The notes beneath the pieces are model-generated. The model was given only the letters and a program-made list of their open reading frames with translations, made no database searches and had not been told where the DNA came from. Below, one piece after another: positions 34,873 to 46,278 of a DNA stretch of 64,000 bases. This DNA is from Craterostigma plantagineum (taxonomy: Eukaryota; Streptophyta; Magnoliopsida; Lamiales; Linderniaceae). Every line of letters begins with the position of its first letter. Position 1 is the stretch's first letter. The DNA lies in the NCBI GenBank assembly GCA_027422505.1, contig JAPQWV010000301.1, positions 186,001 through 250,000 of the forward strand. Direction: 5' to 3'. Both the position numbers and the translations under genes were made by a program.

Positions 34873-37738
34873 GTCCTTGATTGCTTTTCCTCGCCATCTG
34901 TCCTCGTCGGGTATAGTACGACCTGCGCAAGCCCAGCGCACGCTCGAAGTTCCTTAGCGTATTCCTCAGCTCCAGTCGCTCCTCGATGTCATCCAGTAGT
35001 TCCATCAGGAGCGGTTGTCTCTCACGAACCTATGAAGCTTCAACATCGTCTCTCTGTTGATCTCTTCCGCCTGATGACCTTGAGCGTCCCATCACAAAAC
35101 TTATGTACTTCAGTCTTCAACATCAACCTAGTCTTCTTTGCAATCGGATTGTGGTAGGTGATGCCAAGGACTGAGCTGATGTGCACGTGATTGTTGGAAA
35201 GCCCTTCGATCTCAGGTCCTTTGTTGAGCGGAGAGGTCATGTTAACCTTCTTCATGTTGCTCTCCAGAGCCATCTGAAGGTCGTGAGCGGTGAAGTACTT
35301 GACTTGGCGCACCATGAACTGATAGAGCCCCTCGAGTCATTCTTTCTTGATGAAGCCTTGAGGACCCTTGTACTTCTCTAGATATAAAGTTGGTAGAGAT
35401 GGTACACCTCCTTGGCTGGGAGGTACGGTAGGTCGCTCTCGCTTAGCTCTTCTCGAGTTCTGTCTACTCGCTCGATGACGTAGTAGGGTGTTGGAAGACC
35501 TCCTTTAGCACAGAAGACACTTAGAAGCTGGCATATCGGGGATAGACTCTTATAATGACTCTTTGCTTGTCCTTTGGTCATCCCCAGCCTCACATTTGAT
35601 CCAAGGTGGGTTAGCATCCAGAGATAAGTCATTCTCTTTTGTTGTTCCCAGTGAGAGATCCCTCTGAGCTCAAACTCGTTCAACTTCTTAACTTTGTTTG
35701 GTGACCTCCATATGTGCTCTGGAACATTTTTAGGGAAGGGAATTTCAATTCTGATATTTTCCCACGACGTGTCGACTCGAACGCTGGCATATGTCTTGTA
35801 GAGGAAACCGCTCGTTGCGCAATAAGCTCTAGAAGCCCTTGGGGAATCTGTTCATGGTCTTCACCTTCCTGAAGTTCTTCGTCATCCATCAGGACCAGGT
35901 CCACCAAAGCTGCTTGGAGGAAATGTCGAACGTCCTTGAGTCGTTGTCTTTGAACGTCATCGGGCATGGTATGGGTCATCCACTGTCCTTCGAATATGTA
36001 TCTGTCGAGGAACTCGTATGGGTTGACCCATGTCCCGATTGGTCTGGAGTTGTCGAGGGAGTTGCTTGAGTCTGCGCCTGGGCCACGAGCATTGCGGCAC
36101 ATGCTTTTTCTTCCGGAAGCAAGTGGCTTGTGAAGGTCTGTGGTGGTGTGAGCGGAGGCGTCCTTAGGTGAAAGGTTGGTCTATTGGGTTAGATTATGGG
36201 TGGTGCGGTGCGTGGTGGTGGTTGTTTGGATACTAGGTTGTGAGGTTTCAACAGCTCCAGTCCTTGTCCGCGCCGAGCCCGATCCTCGACCTTGTTCTTG
36301 ACCACTAGCAGAAGTCCTTGGCGTATTCTCCCCCTCATGATGATCCTGATCGTCAGGGTCTTAATGTCGTCGTCTGGAGTGGGAGCTTTGGCCTCGGCAT
36401 GTTTGAGTAGCGCGGGTCAGGATGGTCCACCAGTCGCCTATAGAGTGATTCTTCCTGAGGCGACCGGATGGTAAGGCCTATGAGGCGGGCGAGGAGTATG
36501 TCGTGGAGCTCGGTGATTGGAATTGTGTATGGATTGATTAGGATGGATGAGTTAACGAGAGGGTCGGTGGGTGTGGGTTGTGGGGGTGTGAGGTTGACTT
36601 GTGACGAAGTAGCCTCAGAGACGGGCGTTTTCCCGGTGTCGCGACGGGACGTCTCACTGGCGGTGAGTACTCTCTCCATTATCTTTTTTTCGAGGGATCG
36701 AACAGCTTTGGAGAGAGCGACTTGGAAACATGCTTCTGTCACATGTGGTTCTGACGCCTCTGTCGTAAATGGACGAAGTCGACAGATGTCGCCTATTGGC
36801 AACCCTTGAGTGAGCACAATCTCATCGGGCTTGCTCGTAGTCACTTGAGGTTGTCACTGTCAGAGACTTCCATCCAATCCTTGATTCGAATCTATGAGAT
36901 TCGCATCTATGGATGTTGTGACATGCTCAGATTGAACCTGTGCATCAGACATTTCTATGTCGAGCTCCGGCAAAAGATTGAGCGAAGTAGGGTCCGCAGC
37001 CTTTGGAGTGATAGTTGGCATCGTGTCTGACATGGTGGTGACAGGTGTGAAGATGGACTCGAACGGGATGCTCAGTCGCCTTGGAGTCCGTCTTATCAAT
37101 CGTATTGACTCGTCTGACTTGGTGTCGGACGGGGTAGCCGGGTGAGGGGATGATCCGTGTGCAACATCCTCACGGGCTTGTTCTATCACAAGAGGCTCGT
37201 TGGGTTGAATCGTTTAGATCAGAGCCTCAATTTCTGGCGTTGTAGCCAGTGGTGGTGAGTTGTGCCGTGTTTCTCTTTCGGGCTCTGTTGCCTGTTGCAG
37301 GATCTCCTCAATATATCCTTGGAACACGCCGACAATTATGGGCACTTCAGCACCGAGTGATTGTTGTGGAGCCGCCTGTTCCAACTCTTGTGCCATTGCA
37401 TCAATCAACATAGCATCCTCATCAGGTAGTTGTGGTACTATTGTCGTTGGCAGGGCTCACATGAAAATTGTTGGGGCCCCTAATCATCTGCTCCGTGAGA
37501 TGATTCTCCCGGCAGTACAGCTTATAGACATCTCCCAAGGGATCGGCAAGGCATAGCAGCTCGAACAGAATGGCCATCGATGGTTGATCTAAGTTTCTGA
37601 GCTTTGGGTGGTAAAGAACTTGAGGCATGGGGGTTGGTAGTTTCCTCCAGGAGGCAGGCGAGGAATGTTCTCGTGTATCTCCTTGAGTTGTCTGATTATA
37701 ACCGAGAACCATCTCACATACGGCACATTCTTGGAGCG
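34873..37738 (-). pseudogene. ORF3 of family R, copy B
   Basis: Minus strand. Open pieces are 37712-37422 (CRENHLTEQMIRGP), 37411-37214 (acidic MAQELEQ), 37189-36860 (IRLIRRTPRRLSIPFESIFT), 36844-36353 (helical ALSKAVRSLEKKIMERV, then Pro/Thr-rich), 36102-35680 (VNPYEFLDRYIFEGQWMTH), 35683-35378 (ELRGISHWEQQKRMTYLWML, SPICQLLSVFCAKGGLPTPYY, LPAKEVYHLYQLY) and 35315-35040 (LKTEVHKFCDGTLKVI). The 5' part is interrupted at 37738 by the LTR of copy C, inside the sequence coding for the RSKNV segment. The remainder should lie beyond the window. Confidence 0.75.
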
Positions 37739-38091
37739 TGTTAGGTCCTAATTTATCAACTCCTAGATCCTAGACTTGAAGTATAAGGCAATCGATTAGA
37801 ATTATGGAAAATTAGACTTCGATCGAAAACCTTTCGTTGAGAGCTTGGAGAGAGATTTCGAGTAATGAGAGAATGAATTCTGATTTGCTCTCTCTAGAAT
37901 TCGATTTGCAAGCCTTTCGAATCAATTGACTAAAATTCTCTATTAAGCTCAATGTTTACGAATGTATTTATACCAAACGAGCTTGGTATAAATAACATAT
38001 AAGTCCTAATCTAAGCACAAATTCAAAAAACACCCTTAACTACAAGGACAACTAATTAAAATCAAGGCGCAATTACAAGTAGTATTCTACA
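37739..38091 (-). repeat. 3' LTR of copy C (family R)
   Basis: 353 bp, TGTAGAATAC...CCTAACA on the minus strand, with intact palindrome TATTTATACCAA / TTGGTATAAATA near 37965-37994. The outer flank is ORF3 of copy B (5 bases GAGCG). Confidence 0.9.
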
Positions 38092-38103
38092 TTCTCCCAC
38101 TTT
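38092..38103 (-). promoter_or_regulatory. Polypurine tract, copy C
   Basis: Minus strand AAAGTGGGAGAA adjoining the LTR. Confidence 0.8.
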
Positions 38104-41100
38104 GTGCTTGATTGCTCTTCCGCCACATCTGTCTTCATCGGGCATAGTATGACCTGCACAAGCCCAGCGCATGCTCGAAGTTCCTTAGTGTATTCCAGCT
38201 CCAGTCACTCTTCGATGTCCTCAAGTAATTCCATCATGAACGGTTGTTCTCTCACGAACCTATGAGGCTTCAGCTTCGTCTCTCTGTTGATCTCTTCCAA
38301 CCTTTTTTCTATGTTCTGCCTGATGACCTTGAGCGTCCCACCACAAAACTTGTGAATCTCAGTCTTCAGCATCAACGTAGTCTTCTTCGCGATCGGATTG
38401 TGATAAGTGATCCGACTGAGCTGATGTGTACATGGTTGTTGGGAAGCCATTCGATCTCAGATGCTTTGTTGAGCGGGGTGGTCATGTTAACCTTCTTCAT
38501 GTTGCTCTCCAGAGCCATCTGAAGGTCGTGAGCGGCGTAGTACTTAACTTGTCACACCATGAACCGATGGAGTCCCTTGAGACATTCTTTCTTGATGAAG
38601 CCTTGAGGACCCTTGTACTTCTCTACGTATAACTAGTAGAGACGGTACACCTCCTCGATAGGGAGGTACGGTAAGTTGCTCTCACGTAATTCTTCTCAAG
38701 TTCTGTCTACTCCCTCGATGATATAGTAGGGTGTTCGAAGACCTCCTTTGGCACAAAAGAAACTCAAAAGCTGGCATATCGTGGATAGATTCTTATAATG
38801 GCTCTTTGCTTGCCCTTTGGTCATCCCCAGCCTCAAGTCTTGTCCAAGATGGGTCAGCATCAAAAGATAGGTCATTCTCTTCTGCTGATCCCAATGAGAG
38901 ATCCCTCTGAGCTCGACCTCGTTCAACTTCTTGACTTTGTCCGGTGACCTCCAAATATGTTCTCGAACTTCTTCAAGGAAGGGAACCTCGATTCTGATAT
39001 TCTTCCACGGCGTGTTGATGCGAACGGTCCCTGGCATTTGTCTTGTAGGGGAAGCCGCTCGTTGAGCAATAAGCTCTGGAAGCCCTTGGGGAATTTTTTC
39101 ATGGTCTTCACCTTCCCGAAGTTCTTCGTCTTCTAGCAGGACTAAGTCCACCGAAGCTGCTTGAAGGAAGTGTCGAACATCTTTGAGTCGTTGTCTCTGT
39201 ATCTAATCAGGCATGGTATTGGTCATCCACTGTCCTTTGAATATATAACGGTTGAGGAACTCATATGGGTTGACGGCATGTCCAGATGGTCCCGATTGCT
39301 CTGTAGCGGTCGATGGAGTGGCCTGAGTGGCTGTCGTGGCCACGAGCATTGCTGCACTTGCTTCTTCTTCTGGAAACAAGGGGCTTGTTGAGGTTTGTGG
39401 TGTGGACAGAGGCGTCGTTAGGTGGAAGGTTGGTGGGTCAATGTGGGTTAGAGTATGGGTGGTGCGGTGCGTGGTGGTGGTTGTTTGGTTAGTAGGTTGT
39501 CAGGCTTCACCGGCTAGTGCGCTTGTCTGTGTCACGTCCGAACTTGTTCTTGACCTTCACCTTGGCCACTAGATGATGTCCTAGGTAGTTTCTCCCCCTC
39601 ATGACGGTCTTGATCGTCTGGATTGTCAAGTCGACATCGTGTGCGGGAGCTTTGGCCTTGGCATGACTGAGTAGGTGGCTCAGGGTGATCCACGAGACGC
39701 CTGTAGAGGGATTCTTCATGAGGCGTTCGGGTGGAAAGGCCTATAAGGTGGGCGAGTAGTATGTCGTGGACTTCGGTGATGGGTATGGTGTATGGGTTGA
39801 TGAGGATGGATGAGTTTGTCAGTGGGTCGGTGGGAGAGGGTTGTGGGGTTGGGAGGTTTGCTTGTGCTGGAGTGCCTTTTGAGATGGGTGCTTTCCTAGT
39901 GTCGCGTCGGGACGTCTCAATGGCTTCCAGCACTCTCTCCGTCATCTTGTCTTCAAGTGATCTGATGGCCGCAGAGAGAGCTGTTTGGATGTGAGCTTCA
40001 GTCACAAACTTAACGGATGCCTTCGTTGATGGACCAGGTCGACTATGTCGCCTGTTGTCAACCCTTGAGCTATCACCGGCTCCTCAGGCTGGCTCGTTGT
40101 CACTTGAGGTTGTGACTGTCCGAGACTTCCATCCAATCCTCGATTGGAATCTTGAAGATTCTCATCTATGGATGTAGTTGCAGGTTCATTATAAACCTGC
40201 GTATCAGACACCGATGGGACTGGGTCGGTAATGAGTGGAATCTGGACTTCGGCCTCAGCACTTGGAGTGATGACTGGTGGCGTGCCTGATGTAGTAGTGA
40301 CAGATGTAAAGAGGCTCGAACTGGATGCTCAGTCGCCTTGGAGTCCTTCTTATCAATCGGATGTCCTTATCGGACTCGGTGTCGGACGGGGTAGCCGTGT
40401 GAGGAGAAGATCTTTGTGCGACATCCTCGCTGGCTGGTTCTATCCCAGAAGGCCCTTGAAAAGTGATCGTGGAAATCTCGACCTCTGGGGCAGGCGTAGT
40501 TGCCTGTGATGGTGAGTTGTGCCCCGTTTCCGCTTCGGGTTGTGCTGCCTGTTGCAAGATCTCCTCAAGCGATCCTTGGAACACATCTACCGTGATGGGT
40601 ACTTAAGCTCCAAACGATTGTGGTGGAGCCTCAAGTTCCAACTCTTGTGCCACTGCGTCAATCAGCATGACATCATCGTCTGGTACTTGTATTTCCTGAG
40701 GTGGAGGGTCCTGTTCTAGCTCCTGAGCAACTTGATCGATCAGCTCGGCTTCAGGGCTAGGTTGGTGCAGTTGTTGTTGAGGAGGGCTCACATGAAAGTC
40801 TGTCGGGGGCCCTCTAATCATCTGCTCTGTGAGATGATTCTCCCGGCAGTACAACCTATAGATGTCTTCCGAGTGGTCGGCGAGACGTAGCAGCTGGAAT
40901 GGGATCGGCATCGACGGCTGATCCAGGTCTGTGAGCCTCGAATTATGGAAGAACTTCAGTTTTGGGGGTTGGTAGTTCCCTCCTGGAGGTAGACGAGGGA
41001 TGTTCTCGTGCATCTCTATGAGTTGTCGGATGATGATGTTGAACCACCAGGCATACGGAACATTCTTCGATCTTTTATTTTCCTTTTGTTTGTTCTGTTC

Positions 41101-41154
41101 TGCTAGATTGTTCCGGATCAGTTGAGCGAAATCGTAATTTGAAAAACAAAACAT
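38104..41154 (-). pseudogene. ORF3 of family R, copy C
   Basis: Minus strand. Open pieces are 41154-40603 (NYDFAQLIRNNLAEQ, KRSKNVPYAWWFN, CRENHLTEQMIRGPPTDF, repeated ELIDQVAQELEQ), 40584-40255 (IRLIRRTPRRLSI), 40211-40002, 40005-39532 (AIRSLEDKMTERVLEAIETSRR, Pro/Thr tract, LARLIGL-like LLAHLIGLSTRTPHEESL), 39151-38696 (ELRGISHWDQQKRMTYLL, SFFCAKGGLRTPYY) and 38450-38205 (LKTEIHKFCGGTLKVIRQNIEKR). The first ~170 codons are deleted: at 41154 the frame passes straight into the leader-like tract. Otherwise it is one of the less damaged copies. Function unknown. Confidence 0.75.
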
Positions 41155-42229
41155 TTGTTCAAGAATTTAAATGAGTCGAAAATTTATTTAGTCAAACTAT
41201 AATAGTCTTCATGTCATGGTATGTTTGATAAATTTGTAATTGAAATTAAATTTTACACATAGGTCCTACAAAGTGAATTTCGACTTATGTATAAAAGAAG
41301 TGTGGTCAAAATTTTTCTAAATGTTTACCATATACTATTCACTCCGTGAAGTTTTTCGCATGTGAAATTGAATTTTCAATTTTGATTCAGCAAGTGCTAA
41401 TTTTTGATTCAAATTGCCATTCAATTTTGCGATCGACAATTTTATTCGCTAAGGTCTGCTACAGTGAAAAGGACTTAGAAAATTTTCCTAGGTGTGAAAT
41501 GTTATATGCGTGGTACTGTAGCCGAGAAATTTTACGATCGAGAAAAATTTTCGTGTAAATTAACGATTGAGAAATTTGATTTCAAATTTACGATCGAGAA
41601 ATTTTTCGCGCGTGAATAAATTTTCGCAGTGAAAGTTATCGAGCGAGAAAGTATTTCGATTGAAATAGTTTTCTTTGCGAAATTTACGATCGAGAAAATT
41701 GACAACGAGAAACTAGGTGACTCGCCGAGAAAATTTTCTATCGATTAAAATCATCGCTACGTACTTTCACATCGAGGAATTTTATCGTCGAAAAATTAAT
41801 TTTATCGCCGCTAAAATTTTCGACCGAGAACATAATTGAAATCGAAATTACTGTTTTCGATGGTAACTTTTGCGCTCGAAACTTAATTACACCTATTTGA
41901 TATATTCCATTCGGTAATCATTTCGCTTGCATAAAATCAAAGTGAGATTTTTCGATTGTAAGTAAATTTCAATATACGGTATTTATCTTACGGATTCGAA
42001 AGTTCAGCGATCGAAAAAACCTTTTCGATACAAACGGTGACTCAATCGAATTGAAATTCAATTGACACTGTTTGCGAGCGAAAAAGTTCTTCGACGCATT
42101 CAAACGTTTTAAAACTAGTTGCAATTCGAATTGTAATCAAGCTTTACACACGCAGATAATCGAGGAAAAATACTCCTAGGATGATCGAAAACCCTAAAAC
42201 TGTCCTAGAAAGCACATTTCTACCCAGTT
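41155..42229 (-). other. Leader-like tract before ORF3, copy C
   Basis: Minus-strand counterpart of 61920-63600 and 19600-20577: CGATCGAGAAATTT words in high density. The right part up to about 42215 still matches copy E1 (CTAGGAGTAT, GTCGAAGAAC). The LINE starts near 42230, and the tract continues at 49327. Confidence 0.65.
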
Positions 42230-42237
42230 GCAATTAT

Positions 42238-42331
42238 ACACACAGTAGAGGGATTACACCTTCAGTGTGTGCGATTTACACATAGTAGCGGATTACATCT
42301 TCAGTGTGTGCCATTTACACACAGTTGCGGG
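42238..42331 (+). repeat. LINE 5' tandem repeat, 40/39-bp units
   Basis: Two full units (42238-42277 and 42278-42316) and a partial third, each ACACA(C/T)AGTAG.GGATTACA.CTTCAGTGTGTG plus a short tail. Each unit begins ACACA and contains TGTGT, so each can fold on itself. Tandem 5' units are common in LINE promoters; that role here is an inference. Confidence 0.75.
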
Positions 42332-42494
42332 TTTTTCAAAATTTGGTGTTTCTCAACGCGGTTTTATCGTCCGATCGCCGTTGTTTCCGACCACATCTTC
42401 ATGGTGTAGGCTGGCCGGTGTGTCGGAATCGAGGGGAAGGTATTATTGCTGCGACTTTTGCGATCTACTTAGGGTTCGCTGTTAGGAGGATCTG

Positions 42495-44111
42495 ATGGCG
42501 TCCTCATCTGATGGATCGAGGACGGCGCTTACTGCGACGAACATGGATGTGCGAGGGCCGTTGCCGATGGAGGATAGGGTAGGAAAAGGATCTGAATTGG
42601 AGGAGGCGAATTTGATGCCTGGTAACGGTGACAGTGAGGAGATCGCTACCACTCATCCGAAGGCCGGGGATTCGGAGGGCTGCCACGCGAAGCTCCCTGC
42701 TATGCCGGATCTGGAGGAGCTGTGTGCGGCATACCCGCAATTCGCGATGTGCTTTGACGAGGAACGATTCCGTCAATGATGGATCGGATACAAGGCCCCA
42801 AGATGGGGGACGGACTGTTTCTAGGGTTTCTCGATGTTCACCTACACGTCATGAGGGAGGTGTTGTGCCAATCCGTGGAATCCTCCGTCATAACCCACGC
42901 CCAAGGCAATGGGGTCGGCCGGATACACCTCCACCAGTGGGGCGGCTGACGGTGAGGAGGTGCGTCGACATGGGATCTGCTGAAGACGACGAACAAGTGG
43001 ACGCTGAAATTGATATTGATGATCGGGGTAACGTCGCTGAGGCGGCGACTGATGAGAGTGCGCCTAGGGTTTCTAGATCTGGGCCGGTAGTGGTGCAACC
43101 AGGGCTGCCAGCAGTGGGCCCGTACATGGGACAAAAGGACCAGGCCACGACTTTGCTGTCATCGCCGAAGGTGGGATTGCTGTCGACGGGAGGGGGCCTG
43201 ATGGATCATGGTGAGCTCCCTAATGAAGAAACCCGCCATGGCATCTTCTCCCGCCTAGGGCCGTTGCGACAACATGCAAACGATTCGACAATTCCATCGT
43301 CCTATGCGGCGGTGGTTGCGGGGTCTAAAGCTACAATTGACAGTGGTTCTCGAACTGGAGCTAAGGGTATGAAACTGGGATATACGCCGCCATCTATTGT
43401 TGATGGGGTGGGAGTGGCTCGGCCAACAAGAAAAGTGGCGACGGGGAATAAATTGATGGGTACATACTTTGGTGGGATATTTCATGGGAAAAAACCATAT
43501 TTCCCCATTGTCAAGTGCTACCTACGGTCCATATGGCGCGGATTAGCGGAAGTTCGTTCAACCTTAAATGGCTTCTTTATGTTCCGCTTTGAATCTGAGA
43601 TGGAGATGACGGAGGTCTTGGAGGGACGGCCTTGGTTGATGTACGGGCAGCCTTACTCTTGGAGACTAGGAAGCCCAGAATGTCTTTTGAACGAAAAGAG
43701 ATAGTCGAGATACCGTTGTGGGTGAAACTTTGGAATGTCCCGTGTGAACTATGGATGCAGGAAGGACTAGTGGTAGTTGCGAGTGTGGCTGGTCGTCCAG
43801 TATGTGCGGACGGCATTACAACAAGAGGGGATAGGATTGACTACGCACGCATATGTATTATGAAGACACTATCAGATCCTTTTGTTGAAGCATTCAATGT
43901 TAGAATGCCATCTGACGATGGTGGTGATGATGAGCTTATTCCCATCCGCATCGTGTACGAATGGAGACCCACCAAGTGTACGACATGTTCATCGTGGAGT
44001 CATGGGGAGGCGCGCTGTCCAAAATGCCTGCAAACAGTTGAGAGGACTAAGGCTATGTCGTGCCAAGAGCACTCGCGCGCTGTTGGGGAACTGCTATCAC
44101 AGGAGAACTGA
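42495..44111 (+). pseudogene. LINE ORF1 (DUF4283 / CCHC-like)
   Basis: ATG at 42495 (MASSSDGS) begins an acidic N-terminal part that runs to a stop at 42779. The frame then continues in a second register (42628-43704) with a long low-complexity region and TYFGGIFHGKKPYFPIV, NGFFMFRFESE and GRPWLMYGQ, typical of plant LINE DUF4283. A third register (43632-44111) holds IPLWVKLWNVPCELW, GRPVCADGITTR, and a zinc knuckle C-x2-C-x4-H-x4-C near 43980-44020 (CTTCSSWSHGEARC). ORF1 proteins bind the element RNA. At least two frameshifts break it. The part from 43363 is repeated at 45136. Confidence 0.8.
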
Positions 44112-44502
44112 TCTAGGCCGAACAGACAACGAAACATGCCAATGGGGCACCAGCCTCGTAACAAACAGGTTGAACGGAGGGAGCGTGGTCTTAAGAGGTT
44201 GCAAGGGCGACCACATAAGGAGTGGCATCAGGTAGGGGCGAAGGGAAAGGCAGTCATGGTGACTAGACCTGGTAAGGATTCCCGGCCGGAAGGTATGCGA
44301 GTGGAGATAAGCCGTGGGAAGAGGAGTCGATCGCGGCATACACTAGAGGCGCCACGGATGGCGAGCCATTCGACTGCCCGGCTAGAGGCGGAGAATGACC
44401 ATAATCGCTTTGCGATATTGTGTGACGTGACGGAAGCAACGGACAATCTACTACCTCAATTGGGCCCTAAAGACAACGCAGCCCATGATGGGCTTCATTC
44501 AT

Positions 44503-45134
44503 AGCGCTGGCTGCATGGAATGTACGTGGTCTTAACAAACAAGACCACATGAAGGCGGTGGGGGATCTGATAGCGAAGGAGCAGTTGTGTATGATAGGGC
44601 TTTTGGAAACACGGGTGGCAGTGTCTAATGCAGGGTTTATATCGAACGGAATTAGACCACAATGGCGTTGGCTTTTTGATCCATCGACACGGATTTGGCT
44701 AGGATGGGACCCTTCGATAGTCACAGTGGATATACTTGAGATCTCCACTCAGGCTGTTCATTGTCGTGTGATATCACTGGAGAAGGGACAGGTGTTGTTT
44801 GTCTCGGTTGTGTATGGGAAGTTCAGGAGGGAGGAACGGCTTCCTTAGTGGGAAGAATTGATGGTTATGTCCCAGGCACGGGTGGCGGATGCATGGATGG
44901 TCCTGGGGGACTTCAATGCTATATTGCACACGAGTGAGGGAGCTCCAGCTAGGCAGGATATGGAGGAGTTCAATCTTGTCTAGTAGGGGCGGATCTTGCC
45001 ATGATACCTACGACGGGTCAGGTTTTCACGTGGTACAATCAGCAGAGAAATGGCGCAGGAATTTGGAGGAGACTCGATCGCATGGTGGCCAACCCACAGT
45101 GGTTTGCACGCTATCCTGATTCTGTCTGTAGAGG
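44503..45134 (+). pseudogene. LINE endonuclease, truncated first copy
   Basis: Starts at AAWNVRGLN, the usual N-terminus of plant LINE ORF2, followed by GLLETRV (catalytic Glu), WMVLGDFNAIL and TWYNQQRNG. Two in-frame stops (after EERLP near 44847 and after FNLV near 44981) recur at the same places in the second copy. The domain is cut at 45134 before its SxHxP motif by the duplication join. Confidence 0.8.
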
Positions 45135-45140
45135 TAAGGT

Positions 45141-45886
45141 TATGAAACTGGGATATACGCCGCCATCTATTGTTGATGGGGTGGGAGTGGCTCGGCCAAC
45201 AAGAGAAGTGGCGACGGGGAATAAATTGATGGGTACATACTTTGGTGGGATATTTCTTGGGAAAAAAATCATATTTCCCCATTGTCAAGCGCTACCTACG
45301 GTCCATATGGCGCGGATTAGCGGAAGTTCGTTCAACCTTAAATGGCTTCTTTATGTTCCGCTTTGAATCTGAGATGGAGATGACGGAGGTCTTGGAGGGA
45401 GGGCCTTGGTTGATGTACGGGCAGCCCTTACTCTTGGAGACTTAGAAGCCCAGAATGTTTTTTGAACGAAAAGAGATAGTCGAGATACCGTTGTGGGTGA
45501 AACTTTGGAATGTCCCGTGTGAACTATGGATGCAGGAAGGACTAGTGGTAGTTGCGAGTGTGGTTGGTCGTCCAGTATGTGCAGACGGCGTTACAACAAG
45601 AGGGGATAGGATTGACTACGCACGCATATGTATTATGAAGACACTATCAGATCCTTTTGTTGAAGCATTCAATGTTAGAATGCCATCTGACGATGGTGGT
45701 GATGATGAGCTTATTCCCATCCGCATCGAGTACGAATGGAGACCCACCAAGTGTACGACATGTTCATCGTGGAGTCATGGGGAGGCGCGCTGTCCAAAAT
45801 GCCTGCAAACAGTTGAGAGGACTAAGGTTATGCCGTGCCAGGAGCACTCGCGCGCTGTTGGGGAACTGCTATCACAAGAGAACTGA
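45141..45886 (+). pseudogene. LINE ORF1 C-terminal half, second copy
   Basis: Repeat of the DUF4283 end and zinc knuckle of ORF1 (TYFGGIF, IPLWVKLWNVPCELW, CTTCSSWSHGEARC). The IPLWVKLW part is open from 45455 to the stop at 45884-45886. The first copy has one C fewer in a run of C near 43653, which accounts for a frameshift there. Confidence 0.8.
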
Positions 45887-46278
45887 TCTAGGCCGAACAG
45901 ACAACAAAACATGCCAATGGGGCACCAGCCTCGCAACAAACAGGTTGAACGGAGGGAGCGTGGTCTTAAGAGGTTGCAAGGGCGACCACATGAGGAGTGG
46001 CATCAGGTAGGGGCGAAGGGAAAGGCAGTCATGGTGACTAGACCTGGTAAGGATTCCCGGCCGGAAGGTATGCGAGTGGAGATAAGCCGTTGGGAGAGGA
46101 GTCGATCGCGGCATACACTAGAGGCGCCACGGATGGCGAGCCATTCGACTGCCCGGCTAGAGTCGGAGAATGACCATAATCGCTTTGCGATATTGTGTGA
46201 CGTGACGGAAGCAACGGACAATCTACTACCTCAATTGGGCCCTAAAGACAACGCAGCCCATGATGGGCTTCATTCATA

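Noticed and set aside
38244..38632. Plus-strand open frames opposite ORF3 (also 13258-13880, 36468-37145, 39161-39994)
   Set aside because: They are antisense shadows of the minus-strand ORF3 and change wherever ORF3 shifts frame.
38104..41154. ORF3 as a retroviral envelope
   Set aside because: Position fits, but no signal peptide, hydrophobic membrane span or cysteine-rich ectodomain is visible in any of the copies.
42170..42230. Exact target-site duplication for the LINE
   Set aside because: Compared the sequence after the poly(A) (TCTTGATGAAATCGC) with the 5' flank and found no convincing direct match.
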